64,000 nucleotides of DNA from Hirundichthys speculiger (lineage: Eukaryota; Chordata; Actinopteri; Beloniformes; Exocoetidae): positions 1,138,001 through 1,202,000 of the forward strand of contig JAGFBZ010000342.1 in NCBI GenBank assembly GCA_018398805.1, read 5' to 3'. The notes under the pieces were generated by a model. It was not told where the DNA came from, made no database searches, and saw nothing but the letters and a program-made list of their open reading frames with translations. A program made the translations under genes and the position numbers. The stretch's first letter is position 1. Each line of letters opens with the position of its first letter. Of this stretch, positions 33,398 through 45,181 are shown in pieces.

Positions 33398-35036
33398 CTC
33401 CATCATCATCCTTCCATCATCATCATCCCTCCACCATCATCTTCATCCCTCCATCATCATCATCCCTCCCATCAGCATCAGCCCGCAGCAGCAGCAGCAG
33501 GCAGCCCGCCAGCAGCAGCCGCAGCCAGCAGCAGCATCCGCCAGCAGCAGCGGCAGCCCGCCAGCAGCAGCAGCCAGCCAGCAGTCAGCAGCAGCCGCCA
33601 GCAGCAGCCAGCATCAGCGGCCAGCCAGCCAGCCAGCAGCCGGCCAGCCATCAGCAGCATCCCGCATTCAGCCCTCCAGAAGCATCCCCCAGCCATCAGC
33701 AGCCGCAGCAGCAGCAGCCCGCCACCAGCAGCGGCAGCCCTCAGCAGCAGCGGCAGCGGCCAGCAGCAGCAGCCCGCCAGCAGCAAGCGGCAGCCCGCCA
33801 GCATCCAGCCACCCAGCAGCAGCAGCCCCGCAAGCCCGCCAGCAGCAGCCGGCCAGCAGCAGCAGCCGCCACAGCAGCAGCACCCGCCAGCAAGCAGCAG
33901 CCACCACCAGCAGCAGGCAGCCCGCCAGCAGCCCAGCCAGCCAGCAGCAGCCCGCCAGCCCGCCAGCAGCAGCAGCACCCAGCAGCAGCAGCCAGCCCAG
34001 CAGCAGCCCGCCAGCCAGCAGAGCAGCCCCAGCCAGGCAGCCAGCAGCCAGCAGCATCAGCCCCGCCACCAGCAGCAGCAGCCGCCACCAGCAGCGGCAG
34101 CCCCGAGCAGCAGCAGTCAGCCGCCAGCAGCAGGCAGCGCCAGAGCAGCCCGCCAGCAGCAGCCGCGCGAGAGCAGCATCCCGACACCGCCACCACCAGC
34201 AGCCCGCCAGCAGCAGAAAAGCCCGCCACCAGAAGCGGCAGCCCGCCACCAGCCGGCCAGCAGCAGCAGCCCGCCACCAGCAGCGCATCCCGCGCCGCAG
34301 CAGCCGCGCAGAGCAGCAGCCCGACACCGCCACCCCCACCAGCAGCCCGCCAGAAGCAGCAGCCCGCAACCAGCAGCAGCCCGCCAGCATCAGCCGGCCC
34401 AGAGCCCGCAGCAGCCCGCATCACCCACCATCAGAGCAGCAGCCCGCCATCAGCCATCCCGCCACACCATCAGCCTCCATCAGCATCAGCCCCACCAGCA
34501 GCTTCAGCCAGCCAAGCCAGCAGCCCTCCACCATCAAAGCCAAGCAGCCATCAGCAGCATGCCCGCACCAACCATCAGCCCTCAGCATCAGCGACATCCA
34601 CCCACCATCATCAGCAGCCCTCCAGCAGCAGCCTCATCCCTCCATCATCCAGCCACCCCACCATCCCATCATAACCACCACACCATCATCCCGCCATCAT
34701 CATCATCCCTCCACCGTCATCCCCACCACCACATTCCTCCATCATCATCCCTCCACCATCATTCCTCCATCATCATCCCACCATAATCATCCCTCCATCA
34801 TCATTCCTCCACCAGCTCCATCAACACCTCTCCATCATCTTCATCCTTCCATCATCATCATCATTTCTTCCATATCATTCTTCCACCATCATCATCATCA
34901 TCATCCCTCCACCACCTTCATCCCTCCATCATCATCCCACCATCATCATCCCTCCACCACCTTCATCCTCTCTATATCATCAGCCCTACACCTCCACATC
35001 ATCATTGTCATCCCTCCATCATCTTCCCTCCACCAG
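33398..35036. repeat. CAT/CAG-type array with T-depleted core
   Basis: Outer parts (33398-33478 and about 34560-35036) are built from CATCATCATCCCTCCAC-like units. The core (about 33480-34400) is built from CAGCAGCAGCCCGCCAG-like units, the same pattern with T replaced by G, and contains almost no T. The 34400-34560 part is mixed. Since neither CAG nor CTG frames contain stops, the core stays open in several frames on both strands, including a 519-codon plus-strand ORF rich in Ser, Gln, Ala and Pro. There is no gene-like context. Confidence 0.95.
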
Positions 35037-36239
35037 CGTGTGTGACAGCAGCTATTAGAAACGTCGGGTTTGTCTCTTTCCAGACGTAGAAACTGTTATT
35101 CAGGTAAACGGCTTCACTTTCATCCGTCCAGAGGAGATGAATCCAGGAGTTGAGGTTTGTTTAGATGCAGTTTTGTGAACTTCAGTGACTTTAAGCACTT
35201 TAAGATTAGCGGAGGAGCTGAGAAGATCTGGAAGGACAACGGTATCTAATCGAGTCCCCAGAGCTGAGACGGGACATCTGGTCCCCTCCAGGACGGATCC
35301 TCCAGCCTGATATTTGTCCGTCTGGTCACATGATTCCTACATCACCACTAAGGATGTCTCTGCCAAGTCTGAGGGAACGAAGGATGGAGCGAGTGTAAGA
35401 GTGTGACGCGTTGAGAGGCGTCATCCTCCACCGCCGGCCAGACGGCGGAGACTCACCGGGACTCCAGCAGGTGAACCTGGACAGAAGCTGGACCGGAGGA
35501 GGACGGAGGGCAGGACGGCAACAGGTGTTAGTCAGAGATAAGGACACGGGAACAGGGCCACTTCCTTTCCTTTTCTTCTCCTTTCTTTTCTTTTTTTTAG
35601 AAGAGAGGCATAAAATTAAGTGGCATGAACCATAAATTAACAATCCAGAGAAGCAGTTCCACATTATAAATGGAATGAATTAACTCCGACTGCCAAAACT
35701 GCACATTTAAGCTCGTGATCCCGGCATGTTTGAATAACAGTTAATCAGATATCAACATTTTAAGAGATTATCCGTCACCGGAATGATGCGTGAAATATCA
35801 TCGCTGTTGGCATCTTCGCCACAAATTACAGCCAAACGCAGAGAAATTGGCCCGTGTAATCAGCGGTGCGTTCACTGACAGTTGGACAAACCTGCCATGA
35901 AGGCCGTCGGCCCTGAAACACGCTGCACTGCTCTCTTTTTTTTGTGGTTTGTGAATTATTAAGAGTAATTTTCTCATCAAACCTCTCTGAGGGGAAACAC
36001 GTCGCAGGTTCATGAAAGAAACATGTTTCCTCTGCTGTTGCTGTTTCTTCACATTAAATCATCCTTTTTTTCTTTTCGCTGTCGTTTGTTGTGTTTTTAT
36101 CCGTTTGGCTGACTGCAGGAAGACCCGAGCGGCGGCAGCTCTCCTCTTTACAAACGCAGGAGACGCTTCCCGCTTTAATTTCCACCAAAACAGTTTGGAT
36201 CCAGCTGGCGCCGATGAGACGGCGGCTCTGCTCGATGCC
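35037..36239. other. Intergenic, nothing recognised
   Basis: TTTTC tract at about 35560-35600. No supported exon. Confidence 0.45.
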
Positions 36240-36247
36240 GGTGACAG

Positions 36248-36568
36248 CAGGGGTGAGTATTGGCAAGGACCTCGCAATACGATAAGTATCATGATACTTG
36301 GGTCACGATATGATATTATCATGATACGATATGGCGATATATCGCGATATTCTACCCAGTTAATATCAAAATTAAAAGTAGAGATGAAAAATCAAGTTGC
36401 TGTATATGTTCATCAGATGATATTGATCAAATTGAGTCAAAAACTATTTGCTGCAAAACAACCTATTGCTTATTATTAGTGTTTTTGCACATTTAAGAAA
36501 CATCAATATTATATTGGGTGGCTGAAAATCGCGATATATTGCCAAATTGATTTTTTTTCACACCTCTA
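36248..36568 (+). mobile_element. hAT-type MITE, family A, copy 2
   Basis: CAGGGGTGAGTATTGGCAAG ... TTTTCACACCTCTA with a perfect 8-bp duplication ggtgacag (36240-36247 and 36569-36576). 321 bp, no coding. The best-preserved copy, fixing the family ends. Confidence 0.93.
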
Positions 36569-36576
36569 GGTGACAG

Positions 36577-37075
36577 ATTTACAAAGAGTGAGAGGAGGAG
36601 AAACCTGAAGCTCGGACAGACCGCCTCTTCCAGGGAGGAGGCGAGCAGACGGAGGACAGAAGATGAATAGTTTGTGACAAAAAAAGACGGAGAGAGGGCA
36701 TGGATCTAGAAGACAGAGCTGTCTCCGAGTCCATGAGTCAGCTGACAGCGCGGCGAGGTTCTTAATTGCCCTCAGAGCAGATATCTCATCCCGGCTCCTG
36801 GTAATTGGACGTGAACGCTGGTGATAAATTGCTCGGGCCACCTTGGGTTTGGTGATGGGTCTGTGGCACCGTTAGGATCCAGACTGGCACCCAGAGAGGA
36901 GACCGTTCGGGGCGGGGCGGGTTCTATTTATACGTTCCTCACCGTTGATCTGAATGAAGACGGGACGCCACCTCCATCCGTCCGCATAAATACACTTAAA
37001 GTAGTTTACACACGCTGTTTAAAAAGATGTAACTTTTTTTTTTCTCACTGACTGAACTTTTGTAACATTTTCTAT
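36577..37075. other. Intergenic, nothing recognised
   Basis: Nothing beyond a T9 run near 37032. Confidence 0.45.
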
Positions 37076-37720
37076 TTGCTAAATGCCAGAAAAGTCCACC
37101 AGTCCCTCCCACAGCATGATGCAGCCACCCCCATACTTCACAGCCGGATGGTGTCCTCAGGTCTTTCTCCTCCAGATGTAACGATGGTCATCATGTCCAA
37201 ACAGTCCAGTTTTAGCTCCATCAGACCAGGACATGTCTCCAGAGATGAACCTCTTTGTCCCTGTGAGCATCTACAAACTGTAATCTGTCTCTTTTCTGTC
37301 TCTTCTGGAGTAATGTCTTCTTCCTGAGTGGTCCTTGGTCCAGGACTGGTTTCTCTGTGGATGATGACACTCTCTGACCAGCTTCAGCAGGTTCATCTCT
37401 GGGACTCAGAGCCGTCTCCGTCCTGAGGACTATGATGGTGGACATTCCCATGGTGGTTCTACTGGTTTATGTAGGAACAGATGAATGCGGGTCCTTCAGA
37501 CACTGGAAACTGGACCCAAGGACGAACCAGACTGGTGGAGGTCCACGGACTCTCTTCCTGATATCTTGGCTGATTTCTTTTCACTTTCCCATGATGCCAC
37601 ACAAGGAAGCAGCGAGCTTGAGGTGTTCATTTTAATAAAACCACAGGGGTGCCTCCAATTAACTCAGATGTTTAAATAAATTAGCCTTTCAGAAGCTTCC
37701 GAAGCCTTCTGTGATTTATT
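37076..37720 (-). mobile_element. Tc1/mariner (Tc1-like) relic
   Basis: In complement, 37105-37145 encodes VKYGGGCIMLWE, the decayed form of the Tc1 transposase motif VKHGGGSIMLWGC. Further right, 'acaggggtgcctccaattaa' and 'ttagcctttcagaagcttc' match the interior of fish Tc1-like elements I recognise. Frameshifts are throughout. Inverted ends are not identified, so the limits are approximate. Confidence 0.75.
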
Positions 37721-38170
37721 TTAGCCTAATGATCATATCCATGTCGTTACTGCTGATAACTCTTGAAATAAATAGCATCGCGCAACACACGCGACAGATT
37801 TTAGTCGTTCATCATGGCAACGGGGACGCTCCCTCATCTCATCAGCCTCAACTCAAAGTGACCCTCAAAGCGTCGGCGCACGGCAGCACTGATTAGGTGG
37901 ATGAGATGAAATCACCAAATCAGCTCTTTCGAACACACGAAGCAGAATAAAGGATTTTTGTTCCTGTTAAAATATCAGCTCCAGCTTCTTTCCAGGAGAA
38001 ATAAGCTGCAGGGATCTTCTGTGGCAGCGGTCCAGCGTTGAGCTCCAGCTCTCATCCCGTCGAGACGACCGAGCATCATTACTGGTGCGATGAAAGCAGC
38101 TCACGAAGATGCTCAAGGAACGACGGGTGACCGAGGAAGAGACCATCAAAGTGAATCTTTTCTCTTCTTT
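37721..38170. other. Intergenic, nothing recognised
   Basis: No supported feature. Confidence 0.45.
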
Positions 38171-38178
38171 ATTTAGTG

Positions 38179-38813
38179 CACACGTGTAAACACAAGGCCC
38201 GCGGGCCAAATGTGGCCCGTCACATCATTTTATGTGGCCCTCGAGAGCTTGGGCATTATTGGCTTAAATTTTAAACCAATATTTTAAAACTTAAAATAAG
38301 CTTACACCGCTTTAAACCGCACATTGACAATAAACTACATCTCCCATCATGCATTTTGTCGTTACCCACAACGATAACGACAGCTATGAGCAAGACGATT
38401 TTTCAGAACTGATGGACTTAAAACCTTTTACTAACTAACCCCAACATGTCCAAGAAAAGAAAAAATTGATGCACAAAAGAGTAACTTTTGTGTAATGTGT
38501 GTCAGTCGTGAAAGAGTTTAATCTACGTCGGCATTTTGACGGCAAACATGGAGCTAAGTATGCTAAATTTAGCCTGCAAGAAAAACCAAGGTAATGGATA
38601 CTCTTACAACCACAAACCCTGAGTTTAATATAATAATGACTTAAATATCTGAAACTTGAATACATAATAAATACAGAAACCATTATTTAACATTTATAAT
38701 AAGGTGTAGTTTAATTTATTTTGATTTATATTGCATTTTGTTACATTCATGTAACAGAATGGGAAACCATGATGCTGATGTGGCCCTCAGTGGAAATGAG
38801 TCTGACTCCCCTG
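38179..38813 (-). mobile_element. hAT element, family F, copy 3
   Basis: CACACGTGTAAACACAAGG ... GAGTCTGACTCCCCTG, flanked by atttagtg (38171-38178) and atttagag (38814-38821), 7 of 8. Contains the full 12-bp palindrome GGCCCGCGGGCC near its left end and a transposase remnant reading plus-wise from 'atgtccaagaaaagaaaaa'. Confidence 0.9.
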
Positions 38814-38821
38814 ATTTAGAG

Positions 38822-39399
38822 GATGTTTAGTTTTTTTTTGTGCAGTTCCCTCCAATAATCTGAGATCTTCATAGAGACGTTTTCTCTGAATGTGCTGAAC
38901 CTCCACCAGAGCTCAGCCTGCCAGTGAAGTCATTTTTTTTCTTCTTAATGGTGGAGAAAGAAAGATCTGGAAGCATTTCCTCCACTTCTGTCCAATGAAG
39001 TCGTTTACATTGTTTCAGAGAACGGCGCAGCTGTTGGCGGAGATCATCATCTTCTCCGTGCTGAGCTGCGACGGCGCCGTAAATGATGTGGAGGTTTGTG
39101 GTGTCACGCTGACGTGAGCACGTCCGACTCCAAAGTTCCCATCAGGGATAAGAGCCGTTTAACGAGCTCGTTCTGAACACTTCAGTCAAGTCACCGCAGA
39201 CACTTCACACACCGAGCTGTCAGTCAGCTGCCGTTAAAGCTGACGGATCCTCGCTGGTGCTGGAAACATCTACGGAGCTTCTTCAGGTCAGTCAGCTGTG
39301 GTGACCTTTACGTGACCTTTATGACGCAACACTCACAGTGACGGTCGCTGAGCTCAGAGCTGCTTTCAGGACCAGAGCGTCTGCTGCTCCAGCGAGGAC
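38822..39399. other. Intergenic, nothing recognised
   Basis: No supported feature before the minisatellite. Confidence 0.45.
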
Positions 39400-40832
39400 A
39401 TGGGACACCTCCATCTGACGGAGACGTCCAGCTAACGGACACCTCCATCTGAGGGACACCTCCAGTTGATGGAGACCTCCAGCCGATGGAAACATCCAGC
39501 TAACGAACACTTCCAGCTGACGGAGACGTCCAGCTGACTGACACCTTCAGCTGACGGAGACGTCCAGCTGAGGGACACCTCTAGCTGACAGAGACGTCCA
39601 ACCAACGGAGACGTCCAGCTAACGGACACCTCCAGCTGACAGAGACCTGCAGCTGATGGAGACGTCCAGCTAACGGAGACGTCCAGCTAACGGACACCTC
39701 CAGCTGACAGAGACCTCCAGCTAACGGAGACGTCCAGCTGACAGAGACCTCCAGCTAACGGAAACGTCCAGCTTACATCCACCACGGACACCTCCAGCTG
39801 ACGGAGACGTCCAGCTGACAGAGACCTCCAGCTGACTGAGACGTCCAGCTAACGGACACCTCCAGCCGACAGACACCTCCAGCTAACGGAGACGTCCAGT
39901 TAATGGACACCTCCAGCTGACGGAGACTCCAGCTAACGGACACCTCCAGCTGACGGAGACGTCCAGCTAACGAACACTTCCAGCTAACGGACACCTCCAG
40001 CTGACTGAGATGTCCAGCTGACGGAGACGTCCAGCTAACGAACACTTCCAGCTGACGGAGACCTCCAGCTGACGGAGAGGTCCAGCTAACAGACACCTCC
40101 AGCTGACGGAGACGTCCAGCTAACGGAGACGTCCAGCTAACGGAGACTCCAACTAACGGACACCTCCAGCTGACTGAGACGTCCAGCTAACGGACACCTC
40201 CAGCTGACAGAGACATCCAGCTAACGGAGACCTCCAGCTGACGGAGACATCCAGCTAATGGACACCTCCAGCTGACGTAGACGTCCAGCTGATGGACACC
40301 TCCAGCTGACGGAGACGTCCAGCTACCAGACACCTCCAGCTGACGGAGACGTCCAGCTAACGGACACCTCCAGCTAACGGAGACGTCCAGCTAATGAACA
40401 CTTCCAGCTGACGGAGATGTCCAGCTAACGGACACCTCCAGCTGACAGAGACGTCCAGCTGACCTACACCTCCAGCTGACGGAGACGTCCAGCTAATGGA
40501 GACGTCCAGCTAAAGGACACCTCAAGCTAACGGAGATGTCCAGCTAACGGACACCTCCAGCTAACGGAGACGTCCAGCTAACGGATACCTCCATCTGACG
40601 GAGATGTCCAGCCAACGGACACCTCCAGCTGACTGAGACGTCCAGCTAATGGAGACGTCCAGCTAAAGGACACCTCAAGCTAATGGAGGCGTCCAGCTAA
40701 CGGACACCTCCAGCTAACGGACACCTCCAGCTGACGGAGACGTCCAGCTAATGGAGTCGCCAGCTAAAGGACACCTCAAGCTAATGGAGACGTCCAGCTA
40801 ACGGACACCTCCAGCTAACGGACACCTCCAGC
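39400..40832. repeat. 17-bp minisatellite, main block
   Basis: About 84 units alternating between CGGAGACGTCCAGCTAA-type and CGGACACCTCCAGCTGA-type, sometimes in 34-bp dimers. Because 17 is not a multiple of 3, the array reads through all three frames every 51 bp, giving repetitive minus-strand ORFs (e.g. SVSWTSPSAGGLRQLEV). These are not genes. The array resumes at 41955 after a transposon insertion. Confidence 0.95.
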
Positions 40833-41954
40833 CAGGCATGGACTGGCCATCGGGCGTACCGGGCAATGCCCGGTGGGCCGACGCACATCTGTGGGCCGGC
40901 CCAGGTCTGTCATTAAAAAAAAAAAAAGTATATAGTTTTTATTGACCGCGACGGTAACGGACTGGTAGTCGGCTCATAAAAATCTCCGAGAGGGGGGGGG
41001 GGGACGACGACGACACACACTCAACAAACTCAAGAAAGAGACACTGACAGCTAATCAGACAAGCGCTCCAGTGCTGCGCTGATGTGAACACAGTATGAAC
41101 GTTATTTTCTGCTGAAGGGAGGGGGTGGAGGCGGGGCGGGGCCTTGCGAAGACACGAAGTGGCCCATTGGTTGATTTTCTTGACGGACATGGGCTAGTCC
41201 AATTAAATTTCTCAGCTCTCGTTGGCCCGCCCCTCCCATCCCTCCTGACCAAATTTTGCCGTTTGGCCTGACCGGAGAGTGTGGTGGCTCGTGGATGAGT
41301 ATGGAAATGGAGAAAAAAGCACAAAAGCGAAAGGGAGGAGCAGAAAAGCTCAGAGAACGGAGACAGAATTGCAGAGAGGAGTGAATCATTGAAGAAACGC
41401 TTTCTAAGGTAAGATTTATGATAAATAAATGCATTTGTGTTAAATTAGTGGATTTAATTAAACTTCTTGACAGAAAGTAATCTGATTATTGCTTTGCTCT
41501 ATGTTCCAGGGATGTGCCTTTCCACTCATCATGTGGACTTCACACACTCTCTCTCTCCCTTTTTTTTACTGTAGGCCTAATTGTCTTATTTGTATTTACA
41601 TGTATATACACTGTATATTTCAATAAACACCAAAAAAGACATCTCTAGCAGTGTTTGTTCGACAACCACTTTCACTTTGAGATGGGAATTGTGGCACTGT
41701 GGCCATCTCTCCCAAGAAGGTCTCTGTGAGTAGTGAAAGAGTGTATCAATTTTTGTAACATGGTTACTCTCTTTCATGTAGGCTACTGCACTTTATTTTA
41801 ATTTTTGAAACTTCACTATGTGCACATAGTATACAACATGCAGCATGTGCTTCCGCATATCGTATAAATAACCAGCATTTTTGATCCCCGGCGTATGGTG
41901 GGCCGCCAGGGATCAAAAATGCCCGGGCCATTTTTTGGTCCCAGTCCAGCCCTG
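40833..41954 (+). mobile_element. hAT element I, inserted in the minisatellite
   Basis: Ends CAGGCATGGACTGGCCATC and GGTCCCAGTCCAGCCCTG with a perfect 8-bp duplication cctccagc (40825-40832, 41955-41962) taken from a minisatellite unit. Near-terminal GGGCCGGCCC-type palindromes are present. It carries the first codons of a transposase (41301-41384) and no more. 1,122 bp. Confidence 0.93.
41301..41384 (+). pseudogene. hAT transposase N-terminal remnant
   Basis: MEMEKKAQKRKGGAEKLRER and seven further codons, then TGA. The K-R-K-G-G-A-E-K-x-R-E-R pattern is the usual start of hAT transposases with a TTF-type zinc finger. Everything after it is missing. Confidence 0.6.
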
Positions 41955-42036
41955 CCTCCAGCTGACGGAGACGTCCAGCTAATGGAGACGTCCAGCTAAC
42001 GGACACCTTCAGCTAACGGAGACCTCATTAACGGTC
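41955..42036. repeat. 17-bp minisatellite, right remainder
   Basis: Four to five further units, continuing the phase of the main block after the hAT insertion. Confidence 0.9.
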
Positions 42037-42390
42037 CAGAGGACTCTGAGCATCTGCTCTGAATGAACCATCATGGTTTCACGGTTTCTTTCTTCCAAAC
42101 ATTTCAAACGAGCGTCTTAAACGTTCAGTTTTGCGAGTGAACACATGCAGATTCAGACGTTTGCTCTGCAGAATCCTGATGTTTGGACCCGTTTGGAACT
42201 GTGGAGCATTTACTGAGGAGACTTTGCTTTTTTCCTTCTTAACCTGCTTATAGGAGCTCTTCTGTTTTAGGACCAACGTTTAATCAACGTTTCATCAAAC
42301 TAATACTAAGAACGAATCACCGTCCGTTGATCTGCTCAACTTTATCTGGAAAAAAAAAAGACCCAAAGCCAAATGTTCAGTTTGCTTGTT
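42037..42390. other. Downstream of snd1, nothing recognised
   Basis: A/T-rich sequence between the minisatellite and the possible distal end of the snd1 3' UTR. Confidence 0.4.
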
Positions 42391-42394
42391 TTTT

Positions 42395-42400
42395 TTTATT
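42395..42400 (-). promoter_or_regulatory. snd1: Candidate distal poly(A) signal for snd1
   Basis: TTTATT on the plus strand, AATAAA on the minus strand, about 775 nt after the snd1 stop. An alternative to the proximal signal. Confidence 0.3.
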
Positions 42401-42939
42401 CAGCAGATTATTAGAATGCAAAGGTCTATTATGTGGAAACATATTCAAACACTGCATCTTCTATGGCGAACAGAGAAAGAAGAGACTGCCAGCGACGGAT
42501 CACCACCATTATTAGAATGTAAACTTTACAGAAGAAAAGATGAAAAAACAAAAAAGAAAGAGAGAGAAAACGCCACATGAAGGCATCCATATTTACTGGT
42601 CATAAAAGTGTGACAATGTATAAACGACAAAACACTCCCCACAAAAACATCTGCAAATGTCATCACACAGATAAACACTGAAGACAAAAATAATCTCATC
42701 TTTTTTTTTTTCATCTTTTTTTTTTTCTGTGTTTTTGTCTGTGCGGCTTCACCTACGAGTTATCTTCTAAAATAAATCAATTTTACACCTTTCAACGTGT
42801 CCTAACATTTACAGGAAATTCATACGGGAGGCATCTATCTGCAGGAAACCTGGTGTCCCCCCCTCCCCCCATAATAAACCCCTCCGGTCCGGTAAAGATA
42901 AGATAGAGACGGCGTCGGATGGAAGGTGTTTCTCATGAT

Positions 42940-43174
42940 TATATTTTAAACACTGCTTTATTTGGAGCTACAGGAGCTAGCTGGGGGGGTTACAATTAGA
43001 ACAGAAGCCTGACCAGAGGGATAACATGTAGAAAAGAAGAGTGAGTCGATGCTTGTCGTTTAGGTTCGTCTTCTCTCCGATACATCACTTCCGTCCGGGT
43101 TGGTCTTTGGAATGGTGTTAACTGGATGGTCGGTTTTGTTTTGTTTTTTTTTTTTCCTCGTTTTTCGTCTTCTT
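42940..43174 (-). other. snd1: snd1 3' UTR (probable)
   Basis: Non-coding sequence after the TAA stop, to just past the proximal AATAAA. It could extend to about 42380 if the distal signal is used. The T/A homopolymer tracts at 42700-42726 lie in the longer version. Confidence 0.45.
42957..42962 (-). promoter_or_regulatory. snd1: Candidate proximal poly(A) signal for snd1
   Basis: AATAAA on the minus strand about 212 nt after the snd1 stop codon, the first canonical hexamer met downstream. Confidence 0.45.
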
Positions 43175-43240
43175 TTAGCGACTGTAGCCGAACTCGTCCG
43201 CGTCGTCCGCGCGGAAGTCGCCGTAGCGCCAGATGTTGAG
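43175..43240 (-). CDS. snd1: snd1 last coding exon (Tudor-SN C-terminus)
   Basis: The minus strand reads [21 protein letters not shown] and stop TAA (43177-43175), 21 codons. This is the near-invariant C-terminus of vertebrate SND1 (human ends [21 protein letters not shown]), the end of the split fifth SNase-like fold. It is preceded by a polypyrimidine tract and a clean acceptor, CCCATCAG|CTC, at 43241-43242. The phase joins the 45-bp exon at 45137 after ...SAKSAR. SND1 is a cytoplasmic and nuclear RNA-binding and transcriptional co-activator protein (RISC-associated, binds hyper-edited RNA and methylarginine ligands through its Tudor domain). No stops or frameshifts are seen. Confidence 0.97.
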   Translation of the reverse strand, partial: [21 protein letters not shown]

Positions 43241-45136
43241 CTGATGGGAAGACAAGAAGGGTCAGTGGCTGCGATGACGCGACAGGAGACTTCCAGGACA
43301 TTACGTGTTAAATGGTCAGAAAAAGACCCACAATGCACTGCTGAGAGGGAGCGGGCCGCGGCGCCTGCTTCGCCTCTTAATCTGACTTTGTGCTCGTCCG
43401 ACCAGCAGACCCACGACGCCTCAGATGCCACCCAGTCTATTACTTCCCCTGTTCTGCTACGCTGGCGCCGCGTCGCCTCATAAACCGCCACATGCACCCG
43501 TAAATGTCGCCTCGCCGCAGCACGGCGGAAACGAGCACGTGCGTGCATGTGTTTAATTGAATGTAACAGAAATGCGTGCTGGTATTGTCTGTGTGGGACG
43601 TTTCTTTTTTGGCTCTCAGAAGCTCCAGCGCTCAGCTGTTAATGCTGTGATTCATAGCTAATTAGCAACAGCGCTAATTAGCAGTAGTTATTAGGATGAA
43701 TGAAATGAATGAAGCCGTTTCCTATTTCTCTCAGCGCCGCCTTTCTTTCCTGCTCCTCCCCGACACCCTGGAAACGTGGCGGCGCCGCGGTGGCCGTTGT
43801 TGTCGCCTCTGACTGGTTTATTCTCTGAACATCTGTCGACCCTCCAGATGAGCAGCTGACGGGGGGGTGGGGGGAGAGTCTCTGAGAAGCTTTAACTCTG
43901 CACATTTGTGAGGTAAAAAAACAAAACGAAACGGGATTCGAGGCCGTTGTGAAACTACAAGCTGGTCTGACAGACAGCAGGGCTGATACGACCTCAGATC
44001 AACATTACGGTTAACTGAAGGTTACCTGGATTACAGGTAACCTTTACTTAGTTAGTTAGTTTTGTTTTTTGTTCTCATGTTTGGCCGATGAGAGTTTCTC
44101 CTGCAAATAAGCTCAGCTACTAAAACAGGTTTTTGTTCCTAAAGAACAACTTAGAGGTGAGTATTGGCAAGGACCTCACAATACGATATGTATCATGATA
44201 CTTGGGTCGTGATATGATATCGCGATAATCTACCCAGTTAATATCAAAATTAAAAGTAGAGATGAAAAATCAAGTTGCTGTATATGTTCATCAGATGATA
44301 TTGATTAAATTGAGTCAAAACTATTTGCTTCAAAACAACCTATTTATTGTTTATTACTCGTGTTTTTGAAAAAAATCGATATTAGGAGCTGAAAAATCGA
44401 TATTATATTGGGCGGCCAAAAATCACGATTTATTGCCAAATCGATTTTTTTTCACTTTTCTAGAACTGGTTTTAAAATAAGCTCACATGACCGTGACCCC
44501 GTTGCATTATGGGAGAGGTAGACCGGTCCAGACAACACCCTGCAGCCCATCATCGGGGTGTTTTACGAGTTAGCACTCAAACAGCCCGGCGCTCCTGTCG
44601 CCAAGTCTTCACGTGTTAGCTTGTTAGCGCAGCTGACGGCGACATAGAGATGAAAAGCAAATGTTGTCTTTGGCATCAGTTGCTGTGCCACTAAGTTTAA
44701 TGATACGACGGCATCAGAGCACGTTATAAGTTATTCCAAGTTATTTTTAAGCTTCTGATCTTAGAAGAGCTTATTTCTAAGCTCTCGGAGGTTGCTGCCC
44801 TGCACGTTCTAGACGTTTCTCAGCTCGTCATCGGTGAGTCCGGTGTGTCGGAGCCGCCCAGTACGGCGTCCTTTGTCTCCATTCTCAAACTCCAGACCTG
44901 TGCCGACTGGGCAGCTCTCCACGTCAGTTACTGCCAAAGTAACGTGCGACATCTTGAGGGATGCTTTCTCTCTGATAGTCGGTAGAGAAAAATAATTAGC
45001 GCTGTAATATGTTCCTGTTTTGGCGCCGCCGTGTTTCACGGAGAGGCAGACGAACGATAATTATCAGGAGGCGGCGGTCGGCTCGCAGAAATGTGAAAAA
45101 TAAAAGCAGTGTGAGATGAAGCCTGGAGTTACTCAC
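43241..45136 (-). other. snd1: snd1 last intron (1,896 bp)
   Basis: Bounded by donor AGG|GTGAGT (45136-45131) and acceptor CAG| (43243-43241). It holds one hAT family A copy (44152-44462). The rest shows only a G-rich tract at 43861-43876. Confidence 0.9.
44152..44462 (+). mobile_element. hAT-type MITE, family A, copy 3
   Basis: TAGAGGTGAGTATTGGCAAG ... GATTTTTTTTCACTTTTCTA, colinear with the copy at 36248. Flanks gaacaact/gaactggt match at 5 of 8, an eroded target duplication. Lies in the last intron of snd1. Confidence 0.82.
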
Positions 45137-45181
45137 CCTGGCGCTCTTGGCAGATTCTTGACTGTTCAGGTACTCTGTCAC
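45137..45181 (-). CDS. snd1: snd1 penultimate coding exon (45 bp)
   Basis: Fifteen codons, VTEYLNSQESAKSAR, matching human ITEYLNAQESAKSAR. Acceptor CTCTGCCTCAG|GTG (45182-45184) with a CT-rich tract, donor AGG|GTGAGT. Phase 0 on both sides. The small exon encodes part of the helix region of the C-terminal SNase-like half-domain that packs after the Tudor fold. It sits between a 14.6-kb and a 1.9-kb intron. Confidence 0.97.

Noticed and set aside
33227..34786. 519-codon plus-strand ORF rich in Ser, Gln, Ala, Pro and His, with large minus-strand ORFs opposite
   Set aside because: CAG/CTG and CAT/CCC repeats contain almost no stop codons in several frames. The ORF is open because of composition, its sequence is only the repeat, and no splice sites or conserved domain are seen.
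39319..40096. Minus-strand ORFs such as SVSWTSPSAGGLRQLEV repeats
   Set aside because: Translation of the 17-bp minisatellite cycling through three frames. No unique sequence around it.
44996..45181. Minus-strand ORF reading from YLNSQESAKSAR into VSNSRLHLTL...
   Set aside because: The part after SAR is intron. A perfect donor (AGG|GTGAGT) and the conserved next exon at 43240 show the true path.
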